A stretch of DNA of 64,000 bases from Vicinamibacterales bacterium (GTDB lineage: Bacteria > Acidobacteriota > Vicinamibacteria > Vicinamibacterales > 2-12-FULL-66-21). How positions within the stretch are numbered: position 1 is the stretch's first letter; the number at the start of each line of letters is the position of its first letter. The notes under the pieces are model-generated. The model was not told the DNA's origin, ran no database searches, and saw only the letters and a program-made list of their open reading frames with translations. The stretch spans positions 1 through 64,000 of the forward strand of contig DASSPH010000016.1 in the NCBI GenBank assembly GCA_035699745.1, in the 5' to 3' direction. Both the position numbers and the translations under genes were made by a program. This document shows positions 50,647-58,456 of the stretch, one piece after another.

Positions 50647-51865
50647 CGCAGGGGACGAGCCGGAGGGAGCGGGCGCGACGCCTCCGCCCCGCGCGCCAGG
50701 AGTGCCGCCGCGCGCAGCGTTCGTCAACGGCGGCATCCTCGGGCTGCTCTCGTACGCCAACTGGCTGCGGCGCGCCTTTCCCGACGATCGCGAGATTCAC
50801 GCCGAACACTTCGTGCTCACCGAGGATCTGACGCCAGCCGAGCGCGTCGTCCGCCGCGCGCTCTGCGCCCGGCTGTGGCCGGACGCTCTGGGGCCGCGGA
50901 ACCTCGATCTCGCGCGCTATCGACAGGAGATGCACTCCGGGCTGCAGGCGCGCCGGCGGCTGCTCGCCCGCGGGCTGGAGCATTTCGACGTGCTCCACTT
51001 TCATCGCCAGGCGACCGCGTACGCGGCGCTCGACCTGATGCGCCGCGTGCCCTCGATTGTATCGATGGACTGCACGCAGACATGCGTGCTGCAGGACGCG
51101 CGGTCCGCAGCCGAACGGTGGTCGCTCGGATTCAACGCGCGCCGCGACGGCCGGATCTTCCGCCGCGCCGCCGCGATCGTGTCGACGTCGCGGTGGGCCG
51201 AGCGGGACCTGCGGCAGATGTATCCGGACTGCCGGACGCCGATCCACGTCATGCCGAATCCCGTACCGCTCGACCTGTTCGAGGCCTCGTGGCTCGACGA
51301 GCGGCGCGCCCGGGCGCGGCTGCGGCCGCAGTGCCTGTTCATGGGGGGCGATTTCCCACGGAAGGGAGGCTACGACTTGTTGGCGGCCTGGGAGGCGGGC
51401 GGGTTCGCCCAGCGTGCCGATCTCACGCTCGTCACGGAATGGCGCCTCGGCCCGCTGCCCGCCGGCGTGCGGCAGGTGCGCGGCGTCCGCGGGCACACGC
51501 CGGCCTGGATTCGCACCTGGCGCGAGGCCGACCTGTTCGTCATGCCGACGCGCAGCGAGGCCTTCGGCCTCGTGTACCAGGAGGCCGCCGCGGCCGGTCT
51601 GCCGGCGATTGGCTCGGATCTCAATGCCGTGCCCGAGATCATCACCGACGGCCACACCGGACTGCTCGTCGCGCCGGGCGATCGCGCCGCCCTCGCCCGA
51701 GCGCTCGACACGCTGATCGGTTCGGCCGAGCTGCGGGATCGGCTGGGCCGGAACGCGCGTCGAAAGATCGAGGAAGACGCTCACCCCGACCAACACCGCC
51801 GCCAGCTGGTGGCGCTCCTGACCCGGGTGGCATCGATCCGGCAAGGACCGGATTCTCATGGCTGA
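50624..51865 (+). CDS. GT4-type glycosyltransferase
   Basis: 413 residues from GTG 50624. A GT-B fold: FVNGGILGLLSYANWL in the acceptor domain, FDVLHFHRQATAYAALDLM, IHVMPNPVPLDLFE, and the donor-binding motif MPTRSEAFGLVYQEAAAAGL (E-x7-E) followed by DLNAVPEIITDGHTGLLV. Retaining GT4 enzymes add a sugar from a nucleotide donor to a lipid-linked or soluble acceptor in the cytoplasm. The first 30 residues are a Pro/Ala-rich extension. It overlaps upstream and downstream genes (23 bp and 8 bp). Confidence 0.88.
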   Translation: MNSPFPTDAGDEPEGAGATPPPRAPGVPPRAAFVNGGILGLLSYANWLRRAFPDDREIHAEHFVLTEDLTPAERVVRRALCARLWPDALGPRNLDLARYRQEMHSGLQARRRLLARGLEHFDVLHFHRQATAYAALDLMRRVPSIVSMDCTQTCVLQDARSAAERWSLGFNARRDGRIFRRAAAIVSTSRWAERDLRQMYPDCRTPIHVMPNPVPLDLFEASWLDERRARARLRPQCLFMGGDFPRKGGYDLLAAWEAGGFAQRADLTLVTEWRLGPLPAGVRQVRGVRGHTPAWIRTWREADLFVMPTRSEAFGLVYQEAAAAGLPAIGSDLNAVPEIITDGHTGLLVAPGDRAALARALDTLIGSAELRDRLGRNARRKIEEDAHPDQHRRQLVALLTRVASIRQGPDSHG

Positions 51866-52325
51866 CCTGTCGCTCGACAACAAGGGAGTCGTCGCGCCGT
51901 GCCCGTCCTGCGGCCAGCGCAACCGGCTGGTCTTCGGCCGGCTCACGTCCGAGACCCGCTGCGGTAAGTGTCATGCGCCGCTGGCGGCACCGTCCGCGCC
52001 AATCGAGGCGCCGGACGCCGCCGCCTTCGACGCCGCCATCACCGCGTCGCAATTGCCGGTCGTCGTGGACTTCTGGGCCCCGTGGTGCGGCCCGTGCCGG
52101 ATGGTCGCGCCGGAACTGGCCCGCGTCGCCGCGTCGAACGCCGGGCGCTATCTCGTCGTCAAGGTGAACACCGACGCGATCCCGGAGCTCGGCGAGCGCT
52201 TCGGCATCCGCTCGATTCCGACGATGGCGGTGTTCGACGGGGGGCGGGAACAGGGACGGACCGCCGGGGCGCGTCCGGCGGCCGACATCGAGGCGTTTAT
52301 ACAATCCACGCTCGGTCGTCGATAA
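51858..52325 (+). CDS. trxC: Thioredoxin 2-type (zinc-binding) thioredoxin
   Basis: 155 residues. An N-terminal zinc module with Cys15/18 and Cys35/38 (VAPCPSCGQRNRL, TRCGKCHAPL) precedes a standard thioredoxin domain with the redox motif WAPWCGPCRMVAPEL (Cys77/80) and the cis-Pro in IRSIPTMAVF. This is the Trx2/TrxC class, which reduces protein disulfides, is often induced by oxidative stress and supports methionine sulfoxide reductases. Zn-coordinating N-terminal cysteines may sense oxidants. It overlaps the glycosyltransferase by 8 bp. Confidence 0.93.
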   Translation: MADLSLDNKGVVAPCPSCGQRNRLVFGRLTSETRCGKCHAPLAAPSAPIEAPDAAAFDAAITASQLPVVVDFWAPWCGPCRMVAPELARVAASNAGRYLVVKVNTDAIPELGERFGIRSIPTMAVFDGGREQGRTAGARPAADIEAFIQSTLGRR

Positions 52326-52328
52326 TCT
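52321..52328 (+). promoter_or_regulatory. -10 core GATAATCT (leaderless start of E1 gene)
   Basis: GATAAT (52321-52326) ends 8 nt and TAATCT (52323-52328) ends 6 nt before ATG 52335; the trxC stop TAA is inside the motif. A CTCCTG lies in the gap, which is not a Shine-Dalgarno. Confidence 0.5.
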
Positions 52329-52334
52329 CTCCTG

Positions 52335-54809
52335 ATGGCTGACCCCGTGGCCGTGCAGGCGCGCGCCTCCGTCGCCGCGCGCTTGACGGCGTTCGTCCTC
52401 GAACGCTTTCCGTTCGCCGCGTCGGCGGTTGCCTCCGCGCTCGAGTCGCTGGCCCCCGGCGATGTCGCCGATGCCGCCGCGATCGAGCGCGTGCGCGGCT
52501 TGCTGCCTCAAGCGCTGCGCCGCGTGCTGCCGGCGCCGCCGCACGGGCTGCCCGAGACGACGCCCGCGGTCGCCGCCGCGGCGCGCTGGTCCGCCGCCGT
52601 GGACGAGCTGATCGAAGCGTGCGACGGGTTCCTCCGCCGCGCGGCGCTCGCGTGTTCGCTGACCGCTGAAGAGCGCCGCGAGATGCTCCGCGGCATGGCG
52701 CTGACCCGCGCCACCGACAACCGCCTGAAAGCGTTCTTTGCCGGCGGCGACGTCCGCTACGGCGGCGCCGCGTTCCAGGGGAAGGGCTTCCGGTCGCTGG
52801 GACAGGAGGCGATCTACGCCGCCGGCCTGCGGCTGCGCCGCGGTGACGCGTACCGGTCCGATCGCGGCTGGCAGGGAGACGTGGTCGCGCCGCTGATTCG
52901 CGATCTCGGCGTCGCGCTGGCGATGAAGCCCGACGCATCCACCGTGCGCATGGTGCTGGCCGCGCAGATGGCCAAAGCGGGGCCGCCGATGAACGGCAAG
53001 GATCTGCACATCGGCGATTTCGAGTCCGGCATCCTGCCGGCGTCCGCGCCGCTGGCGATCGGCACGCTGACCGTCGCGGGAATGGCGATGGCGTTCGCGC
53101 AGCAGGGCGACGGACGCGTCGCGCTCTCCTTCATCGGCGAGGGAGGCTCGTCGCTCGGCGAGTGGCACGAGGCCATCAACCTCTGCGCGGCGCGGCGTCT
53201 CCCTGCCGTGTTCTGCGTGCAGAACAACCAGACCGCATTGTCGACGCCGGTGGCGGATCAGTCGGCGGTGCGCGTGTTCGCCGACAAGGCGCAGGGCTAC
53301 GGGATCCCGGGGGTCACGATCGACGGAACCGATCCCGACGAGATTGCCGCGGCGTTCGCCTGGGCCGTGGAGCGGGCGCGCGAAGGCCGGGGACCGTCGC
53401 TGATCGAGCTGGTGTGCATGCGGATGTGCGGCCATGCGCATCATGACGACATGCTGTATCTCGGCAAGGATCCGCAGCCGTCGTGGCAGTATCCGGCGCT
53501 TGGCGAGCAGGGCTACGCGAACCCGCGGCTGTACGCCTACTGGAGCGCGCGCGATCCGATCGCCACGTACGCGGCGCGCCTCGAGTCCGAAGGGGTGATC
53601 GCGTCCGGCGACGTCGATCGCCTGCGCGCCGACGCGGAGGCGCTCGTCGAGGAACAGGCGCGGGCGGTGATCGAGGCGCCGTGGCCCGAGGCGGCGATCG
53701 CCGGCGAGGGCGTGCTGGCGGGTGAACCGCGGCGAACGCGGGTCGAAGTGCTCGATCCCGCCGTCCGCAATGCCGTGGCCGTCGCCCCGGCGCTGCCGCC
53801 GGTGGAAGAAAACGCGCCGCGCGATCCCAGGGGGCGCACGTTCCTCGAGGCGGTGATGCTCGGTGTCGGCGACGCGCTGCGCGCCGATCCGCGCGTCTTC
53901 GTGTACGGCGAGGACGTCGGCGGCAGTTACGGCAACGCCTTCCTGCTGCTGCGGCCGCTGCTCGAGGAGTTCGGATCGCGCATCCTGAATTCCCCGCTCG
54001 CCGAAGGGGCGGTGCTGGGCGTGTGCGTCGGCGCCGCGCTCGCCGGCCAGCGGCCGATCGGCGAGATGCAGTTCAACGACTTCGTCGCCACCGGCTTCAA
54101 TCAACTGGTGAACAACGCGGCGAAGATCCGCTATCGCTGGGGCGGATCGGTGCCGATGGTCGTTCGCATGCCGTGGGGCGGCCTGCGTCATGCCGGTCCG
54201 TATCACAGCCAGAACACCGAGCCATGGTTCTACCGCGTTCCCGGCCTGAAGATCGTCGTGCCGTCCACGCCGGCGGACGCCCGCGCCCTGATGGCCGCGG
54301 CAGTCGCCGATCCTGACCCCGTCCTCTATTACGAGCACATCGCCCTCTATCGCGATCCGCGCGTCAAACAACGGCTCGCGGCCGAGCCGCCCGCCCCGAT
54401 CGCGATCGGCCGCGCCGCGCTGCGCCGCGCCGGCGACGATCTCGCGATCGTGTCCTACGGCGCCTACGTGCACACGGCGCTCGCCATCGCCGAGCGGCTG
54501 GCGGACGACGGCATCGCGGCGTCGGTGCTCGATTTGCGGACGCTGTCGCCGCTCGATCGCGAGACGCTGCTCGCCGTCGCGCGGCACTGCGGCCGCGTGC
54601 TGATCGTTCACGAGGATTCGCGCACCGGCGGCATCGGCGAGAGCGTCGCGGCGATCGTGCAGGAGGAGGCGTTCGAGTGGCTCGACGCTCCGGTGCGGGT
54701 GATCGGCGCGCTCGACACGCCGGTGCCGTACTCGCCGCCGCTCGAGGAGGCGTTCCTGCCCGGCGAGGCGGCGATCGAGCGCGCCGCCCGTCTTCTCGCG
54801 GCCTACTGA
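52335..54809 (+). CDS. Fused E1 alpha/beta 2-oxo acid dehydrogenase
   Basis: 824 residues containing both E1 halves in one chain. Residues about 1-125 are an Ala-rich helical N-terminal extension. The alpha half follows (FQGKGFRSLGQEAIYAAGLR, IGEGGSSLGEWHEAINLCAA with VQNN as the thiamine-diphosphate/Mg site, RMCGHAHHDDMLYL). After about residue 495 comes the beta half (RTFLEAVMLGVGDALRADPR, VYGEDVGGSYGNAFLL, QFNDFVATGFNQLVNNAAKI, VVRMPWGGLRHAGPYHSQNT). The enzyme decarboxylates pyruvate or branched-chain 2-oxo acids within a lipoyl E2 complex. No E2 or E3 gene lies near, so the complex partner is elsewhere. Confidence 0.9.
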   Translation: MADPVAVQARASVAARLTAFVLERFPFAASAVASALESLAPGDVADAAAIERVRGLLPQALRRVLPAPPHGLPETTPAVAAAARWSAAVDELIEACDGFLRRAALACSLTAEERREMLRGMALTRATDNRLKAFFAGGDVRYGGAAFQGKGFRSLGQEAIYAAGLRLRRGDAYRSDRGWQGDVVAPLIRDLGVALAMKPDASTVRMVLAAQMAKAGPPMNGKDLHIGDFESGILPASAPLAIGTLTVAGMAMAFAQQGDGRVALSFIGEGGSSLGEWHEAINLCAARRLPAVFCVQNNQTALSTPVADQSAVRVFADKAQGYGIPGVTIDGTDPDEIAAAFAWAVERAREGRGPSLIELVCMRMCGHAHHDDMLYLGKDPQPSWQYPALGEQGYANPRLYAYWSARDPIATYAARLESEGVIASGDVDRLRADAEALVEEQARAVIEAPWPEAAIAGEGVLAGEPRRTRVEVLDPAVRNAVAVAPALPPVEENAPRDPRGRTFLEAVMLGVGDALRADPRVFVYGEDVGGSYGNAFLLLRPLLEEFGSRILNSPLAEGAVLGVCVGAALAGQRPIGEMQFNDFVATGFNQLVNNAAKIRYRWGGSVPMVVRMPWGGLRHAGPYHSQNTEPWFYRVPGLKIVVPSTPADARALMAAAVADPDPVLYYEHIALYRDPRVKQRLAAEPPAPIAIGRAALRRAGDDLAIVSYGAYVHTALAIAERLADDGIAASVLDLRTLSPLDRETLLAVARHCGRVLIVHEDSRTGGIGESVAAIVQEEAFEWLDAPVRVIGALDTPVPYSPPLEEAFLPGEAAIERAARLLAAY

Positions 54810-54843
54810 CGCGTGGCCGCGATGACCGGCGCGCGGGTGTTCC

Positions 54844-55740
54844 GTGCCTGAGCTGCCCGACATCGAGCTGTACCTGGCCGCGCTGCGGCCGCGCGTCACC
54901 GACCGCATCATCGAACGGGTGCGCGTGGCGAGCCCGTTCTTCGTCCGCACCTACGATCCCCCAGTCACCGCGATCGAGGGGCATGCGATTCGATCGCTTT
55001 CGCGCCTCGGCAAGCGGCTGGTCTTGGCACTCGACGCGGACCTGTTCGTCGTCGTCCACCTCATGATCGCGGGGCGGCTGCGCTGGCGCGAGCGCGGCGC
55101 CGCCGTCCCGGCGAAGGTTGGCCTGGCGGCGTTCGACTTCGCCGACGCAACGCTGCTCTTCACCGAAGCGGGATCGCGCAAGCAGGCGTCGCTGCACGTC
55201 GTCCGCGGCCGAGCCGCCGTCGACGCGATGGATCCGGGCGGCGTGGACGTGGACACGCTGTCGCGCGAGGAGTTTGCCGCCGCGCTGCGCAGCGGCAATC
55301 ACACGCTGAAGCGCATGCTGACCGATCCGCACGTGTTCAGCGGCATCGGCAACGCCTATTCCGACGAGATCCTGCACGCGGCGCAGCTGTCGCCGGTGAA
55401 GCTCACGCGGGCGCTGAGCGACGACGAGGTGGCGCGGCTGCATGCCGCGACGCTCGACGTCCTGCGCCGGTGGACGGCGCGGCTGCGCGAGGAGACCGGC
55501 GACGCGTTTCCCGACAAGGTGACCGCGTTCCGTCCCGGGATGGCGGTCCACGGCCGGTTCGGCCAGCCGTGTCCGCGCTGCGGCGCGCCGGTGCAGCGGA
55601 TCGTCTACGCGCGCAACGAAGCGAACTACTGCGCGCCGTGCCAGACCGAAGGGCGCCTGCTCGCCGATCGCGCGCTGTCCCGGCTGCTGCGGGAGGACTG
55701 GCCGAGGACGCTGGAAGAAGCCGAGCGCCGCCGCCGCTGA
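54844..55740 (+). CDS. mutM: Formamidopyrimidine-DNA glycosylase / Nei-type repair enzyme
   Basis: 298 residues from GTG 54844. The N-terminus PELPDIELYLAAL provides the catalytic Pro2 and Glu3. The H2TH domain is around HTLKRMLTDPHVFSGIGNAY with the DNA-binding Asn. The C-terminal zinc finger has CPRCGAPVQRIVYARNEANY followed by CAPCQTEG, the four cysteines and the damage-binding Arg region. Fpg/Nei enzymes excise oxidised bases (8-oxoG, FapyG or pyrimidines) and cut at the abasic site. The 'VHGRFGQPCPRCG' block favours an Fpg/Nei2-like subgroup. The gene ends 10 bp before the second minisatellite array. Confidence 0.9.
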   Translation: MPELPDIELYLAALRPRVTDRIIERVRVASPFFVRTYDPPVTAIEGHAIRSLSRLGKRLVLALDADLFVVVHLMIAGRLRWRERGAAVPAKVGLAAFDFADATLLFTEAGSRKQASLHVVRGRAAVDAMDPGGVDVDTLSREEFAAALRSGNHTLKRMLTDPHVFSGIGNAYSDEILHAAQLSPVKLTRALSDDEVARLHAATLDVLRRWTARLREETGDAFPDKVTAFRPGMAVHGRFGQPCPRCGAPVQRIVYARNEANYCAPCQTEGRLLADRALSRLLREDWPRTLEEAERRRR

Positions 55741-55750
55741 CTCGGTGACT

Positions 55751-56102
55751 CGGGTGCCAGGTCTGCAGACGGGCAGATCGGGGGTCAGGTCTGCAAAGTG
55801 TCACTCCTGGGGCCAGGTCTGCCGACGGTAGATCCGGAGGGTCAGGTCTGCAAACCGTCACATGTGAGGGTCAGGTCCGCGTTTTGAAAGCTGGATTGCG
55901 GAATCTGCCACCCGCCCGCTGCCGTGTGAGGCGTCCGTCTGCAGACCTGACCCCCGGGTGGCGTCCGTCTGCAGACCTGACCCCCGGGCGCGTCCGTCTG
56001 CAGACCTGACCTGCGAACGCATCCGTCTCGCAGACCTGACCCCCGGGTGCGCCCGTTTGCAGACCTGGCACCCCACGCGCGCGAACCGCAGACCTGGCAC
56101 CG
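55751..56102. repeat. Inverted 28-30 bp minisatellite array, copy 2
   Basis: Five forward units have cores (CCAGGTCTGC or TCAGGTCTGC) at 55757, 55785, 55813, 55842 and 55871. After a central stretch of about 57 bp there are six reverse units (GCAGACCTGACCC or GCAGACCTGGCACC) at 55941, 55971, 56000, 56030, 56059 and 56088. The core GG(T/G)(G/T)CAGGTCTGC and the forward-then-reverse architecture are the same as in the array at 9631-10045. The array occupies the gap after mutM and ends 36 bp before the promoter of the EPS regulator. Confidence 0.92.
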
Positions 56103-56128
56103 GCTGTGTCCGGATTGCACCGTTTTGC

Positions 56129-56144
56129 GTGTCGTAATTGACAC
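56129..56144 (+). promoter_or_regulatory. Operator-like inverted repeat over the -35 box
   Basis: GTGTC (56129-56133), 6 nt, GACAC (56140-56144). The right arm shares GACA with the -35 box TTGACA. A regulator bound here would block RNA polymerase; the adjacent degenerate NtrC-type protein with its HTH is a candidate for autoregulation. Confidence 0.4.
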
Positions 56145-56166
56145 AGCAGCGCGTTCCTGCGACAAT
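56138..56166 (+). promoter_or_regulatory. Sigma-70-type promoter of the EPS operon
   Basis: TTGACA (56138-56143), a 17-bp spacer and GACAAT (56161-56166, 4 of 6 to TATAAT). The predicted transcript starts near 56173, about 78 nt before ATG 56251. There is no -24/-12 sigma-54 element (GG-N10-GC with the right context) here. Confidence 0.6.
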
Positions 56167-56208
56167 GCGCAGCAGCTCCCCGCAACCTCCGATAACCCCT
56201 TTGGTCCC

Positions 56209-56228
56209 GCCGGCGCCTCCGCGCCGGC
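56209..56228 (+). other. Leader hairpin before the EPS regulator gene
   Basis: Perfect 8-bp stem GCCGGCGC / GCGCCGGC with loop CTCC, ending 8 nt before the Shine-Dalgarno. No T-run follows, so it is not a simple terminator. It could protect the mRNA or modulate ribosome access. Confidence 0.45.
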
Positions 56229-56250
56229 CTGTGACTGAGAGGGCGAAGCT

Positions 56251-57234
56251 ATGTCCACACACACCCCCCCGGCGCTGGCCGGAAGCTCCCTCGAGGTCAC
56301 TCGTGCGCGGCACGCCGCCCAAGCGGCCATGGCCGAGCGAACGCCGCTGTTACTGATTGCCGAAGAAGGCTTCGACCCGACGGCGATCGCGCAGTGGATT
56401 CACGAGGCGTCGCGTCCAGGGCAGCCGTTCGTCCTGGTGAGTCCCGCCCGCGAGGAACCGGCGGATATCGAGGCCTCGCTGTTCGGCGCCAGCTCGCGCA
56501 GCCCGGCGCAGCCCGTCGAAGTGCTGGGTGCCGGCTCGGCGTTCATCCGCGCCGGCCACGGCACCGTGTTCATCGACGGGATCGGCGAGCTGCCGGCGGT
56601 CGTGCAGCGCCGGCTCGCGCGGCTGCTGCGCGACGGCGAAGCGAAGGCATCCGGACGCGTACCCGCGCCGGTACAGGCGCGCGTGATCGCCTCCGCGCAG
56701 CCCACCATCCACGGCGACGTCAACGAGGGACGCGTGCGCGCGGATCTCTACCGGCGGCTCGCCTCCCAGGAGATCGTCGTGCCGCCGCTCCGCACCCGCC
56801 CCGGCGATTTTGCCACCCTCGTGCCGGCCGTCGCCGCGGTCGTCAGCCGCCGGCTGGATCGTCCCGTGCCGACGTTCACGCAGTCCGCGCTCACCGTGCT
56901 CGCCGCGCTGCCGTGGCGGCGCAACCTCGAGGAGCTCGACGGCCTCCTCGAGCGCATCCTGCGCGCCGCGCCCGACGACGGGATCAAGCAGGAGGACGTG
57001 CTGGCGCAGTTGTCCTTCGACGGCGCCTTCTCGCGCCGCGCGCCCTCGGCGAGTCTGCGGGAAGCGCGCCTGCGGTTCGAGCGCGAATACATCGCCGCCG
57101 TCCTCGAACAGCATCACTGGCGGATGAGCGACGCCGCCCGGGCGCTGGGCATCGAGCGCGCGAACCTGTATCGAAAGACCCGGCAGCTCGGGATCTCCCG
57201 CGCGATGCCGGCGCAGCCCGCCGCCTCACGCTAG
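56251..57234 (+). CDS. Degenerate NtrC-type regulator (AAA-dead, Fis HTH intact)
   Basis: 327 residues aligned throughout to the sigma-54 activator domain, but key parts are replaced. The Walker A region is LLLIAEEGFDPTAIAQWIHE (no GxxGxGK). After EASLFG the GAFTGA loop is missing. Walker B reads GHGTVFIDGIGELP with Gly in place of the catalytic Glu. The RADLYRRL segment and the C-terminal Fis-type HTH (MSDAARALGIERANLYRKTRQLGI) are preserved. It should bind DNA but neither hydrolyse ATP nor contact sigma-54. It heads the exopolysaccharide operon (7 bp before the next gene) and probably regulates it, perhaps as a repressor. Confidence 0.85.
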   Translation: MSTHTPPALAGSSLEVTRARHAAQAAMAERTPLLLIAEEGFDPTAIAQWIHEASRPGQPFVLVSPAREEPADIEASLFGASSRSPAQPVEVLGAGSAFIRAGHGTVFIDGIGELPAVVQRRLARLLRDGEAKASGRVPAPVQARVIASAQPTIHGDVNEGRVRADLYRRLASQEIVVPPLRTRPGDFATLVPAVAAVVSRRLDRPVPTFTQSALTVLAALPWRRNLEELDGLLERILRAAPDDGIKQEDVLAQLSFDGAFSRRAPSASLREARLRFEREYIAAVLEQHHWRMSDAARALGIERANLYRKTRQLGISRAMPAQPAASR

Positions 57235-57241
57235 GAGCGAC

Positions 57242-58456
57242 ATGTTTCGACGCCTGCTGCTGGCCGTCCTCTTCACCGCCGCCGCGGCGCCGCCCGCAGC
57301 CGCGCAGATCACGCCGCCGCCCGACCCGGACACGCCGCTCATCCAGGCGGGCCCGTTCGGCATCAGCCCGACACTGATGCTGCGGGAGCTGGGACGCGAT
57401 GAGAACGTCTTCAACGAGCGCGACGATCCGAAAGGGGACTTCACCTTCACGCTGCTGCCGCGCGCCGAGGTGCTGTTCAAGCCGCGCGCGCTCCGCGTCT
57501 CGTACGTCGCGTCGACCGAATACGTCTACTACCGCACCTACGAGAGCGAGCGCTCCACGAACGTGTCGTCTGCCGTCCGCGCGGATCTCGCGCTCCGGTG
57601 GCTCCACCCGTACGTGATGGCCAGCGGCACCAACACCCGCCAGCGGCTCAATCAGGAAGTCGACATTCGCGCCCGGCGCCGCGAACGCGTCTACGGCGGC
57701 GGCGTCGGCGTCCGGGTCGGCACCCGGCTGACGCTCGGCGCCGCGGGCCGGACGACGCGCCTGCGCTTCGACGAAGGCACGTTCCGCGGTGAAGATCTGG
57801 CGGCCAGCTTCGACAGCGATCTCGACGCCGTCGACGCGTCGGCGGGGCTGCAGCTCACGCCCTTCACGTCGTTCGTGCTGACGGTCTCCCACGAGCAGCA
57901 GCGCTTCCGGGCCGCCGGCGAGCGCGATTCGGATTCGCTCCGCATCACGCCGTCGTTCACGTTCAGTCCCGAAGCGGTCCTGAACGGCTCGATCGCGCTC
58001 GGCTACCGCAGGTTCTCGCCGCGCAACCGCGCCCTCGCCGACTATGCCGGGCTCGTCGCCACCGCCACGGTCGGCACCACGCTGTGGAGCCGGCATCGGC
58101 TGGAGATGATCTTCGCGCGCGACCTGCGATATTCGTACGAGCGGGCGACGCCGTATTACCTCGCCACCGGCGGCAACGTGACCGTGACCAGCCAGCTCGC
58201 CGGTCCGTTCGATCTGCGGCTGATCGGCGGATGGCAGTCGCTGGACTACCGCGGCGTGCAGGGGCCATCGGCGGTCGCGCAGCCGGGCAACGACACGTTC
58301 AGCACCTACGGCGGCGGGCTCGGCTACCGTCTGCGCGATCAACTCCGCCTCGGGATCAACGCGGAATGGTCCGGGCGCGACTCCGAGCTTTCTCTCGACC
58401 GCGAGTATCGGAACCGGCGCATCTTTGCGTCCGTGACGTGGGGTAAACAGATATGA
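57242..58456 (+). CDS. Outer-membrane beta-barrel of the EPS locus
   Basis: 404 residues: a signal peptide (cleavage near AAAQI), a Pro-rich start and then about 16 amphipathic strands (ALRVSYVASTEYVYYR, FVLTVSHEQQRF, RLEMIFARDLRYSYE, RIFASVTWGKQI). The LMLRELGRDENVFNE start followed by repeated strand pairs resembles the 'outer membrane beta-barrel' proteins found next to polysaccharide export genes. It has SD AGGAG before ATG 57242. Its stop overlaps the ATG of the export protein (ATGA). A role as outer-membrane polysaccharide channel or assembly partner is inferred. Confidence 0.75.
   Translation: MFRRLLLAVLFTAAAAPPAAAQITPPPDPDTPLIQAGPFGISPTLMLRELGRDENVFNERDDPKGDFTFTLLPRAEVLFKPRALRVSYVASTEYVYYRTYESERSTNVSSAVRADLALRWLHPYVMASGTNTRQRLNQEVDIRARRRERVYGGGVGVRVGTRLTLGAAGRTTRLRFDEGTFRGEDLAASFDSDLDAVDASAGLQLTPFTSFVLTVSHEQQRFRAAGERDSDSLRITPSFTFSPEAVLNGSIALGYRRFSPRNRALADYAGLVATATVGTTLWSRHRLEMIFARDLRYSYERATPYYLATGGNVTVTSQLAGPFDLRLIGGWQSLDYRGVQGPSAVAQPGNDTFSTYGGGLGYRLRDQLRLGINAEWSGRDSELSLDREYRNRRIFASVTWGKQI

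Larger units (their letters stand above)
56103..56250 (+). other. Upstream control region of the exopolysaccharide operon
   Basis: 148 bp holding a sigma-70-type promoter, a short inverted repeat over the -35, a perfect hairpin in the predicted leader and a Shine-Dalgarno (GAGAGGG at 56237-56243). This leader of about 80 nt contrasts with the leaderless starts elsewhere. Confidence 0.65.

Noticed and set aside
51642-54950. Minus-strand frame of 1102 residues
   Set aside because: Antisense shadow of the glycosyltransferase, trxC, E1 and mutM genes; no protein motif.
55751-56102. CRISPR array or set of terminators
   Set aside because: Same reasons; the units do not form clean hairpins followed by T-runs.
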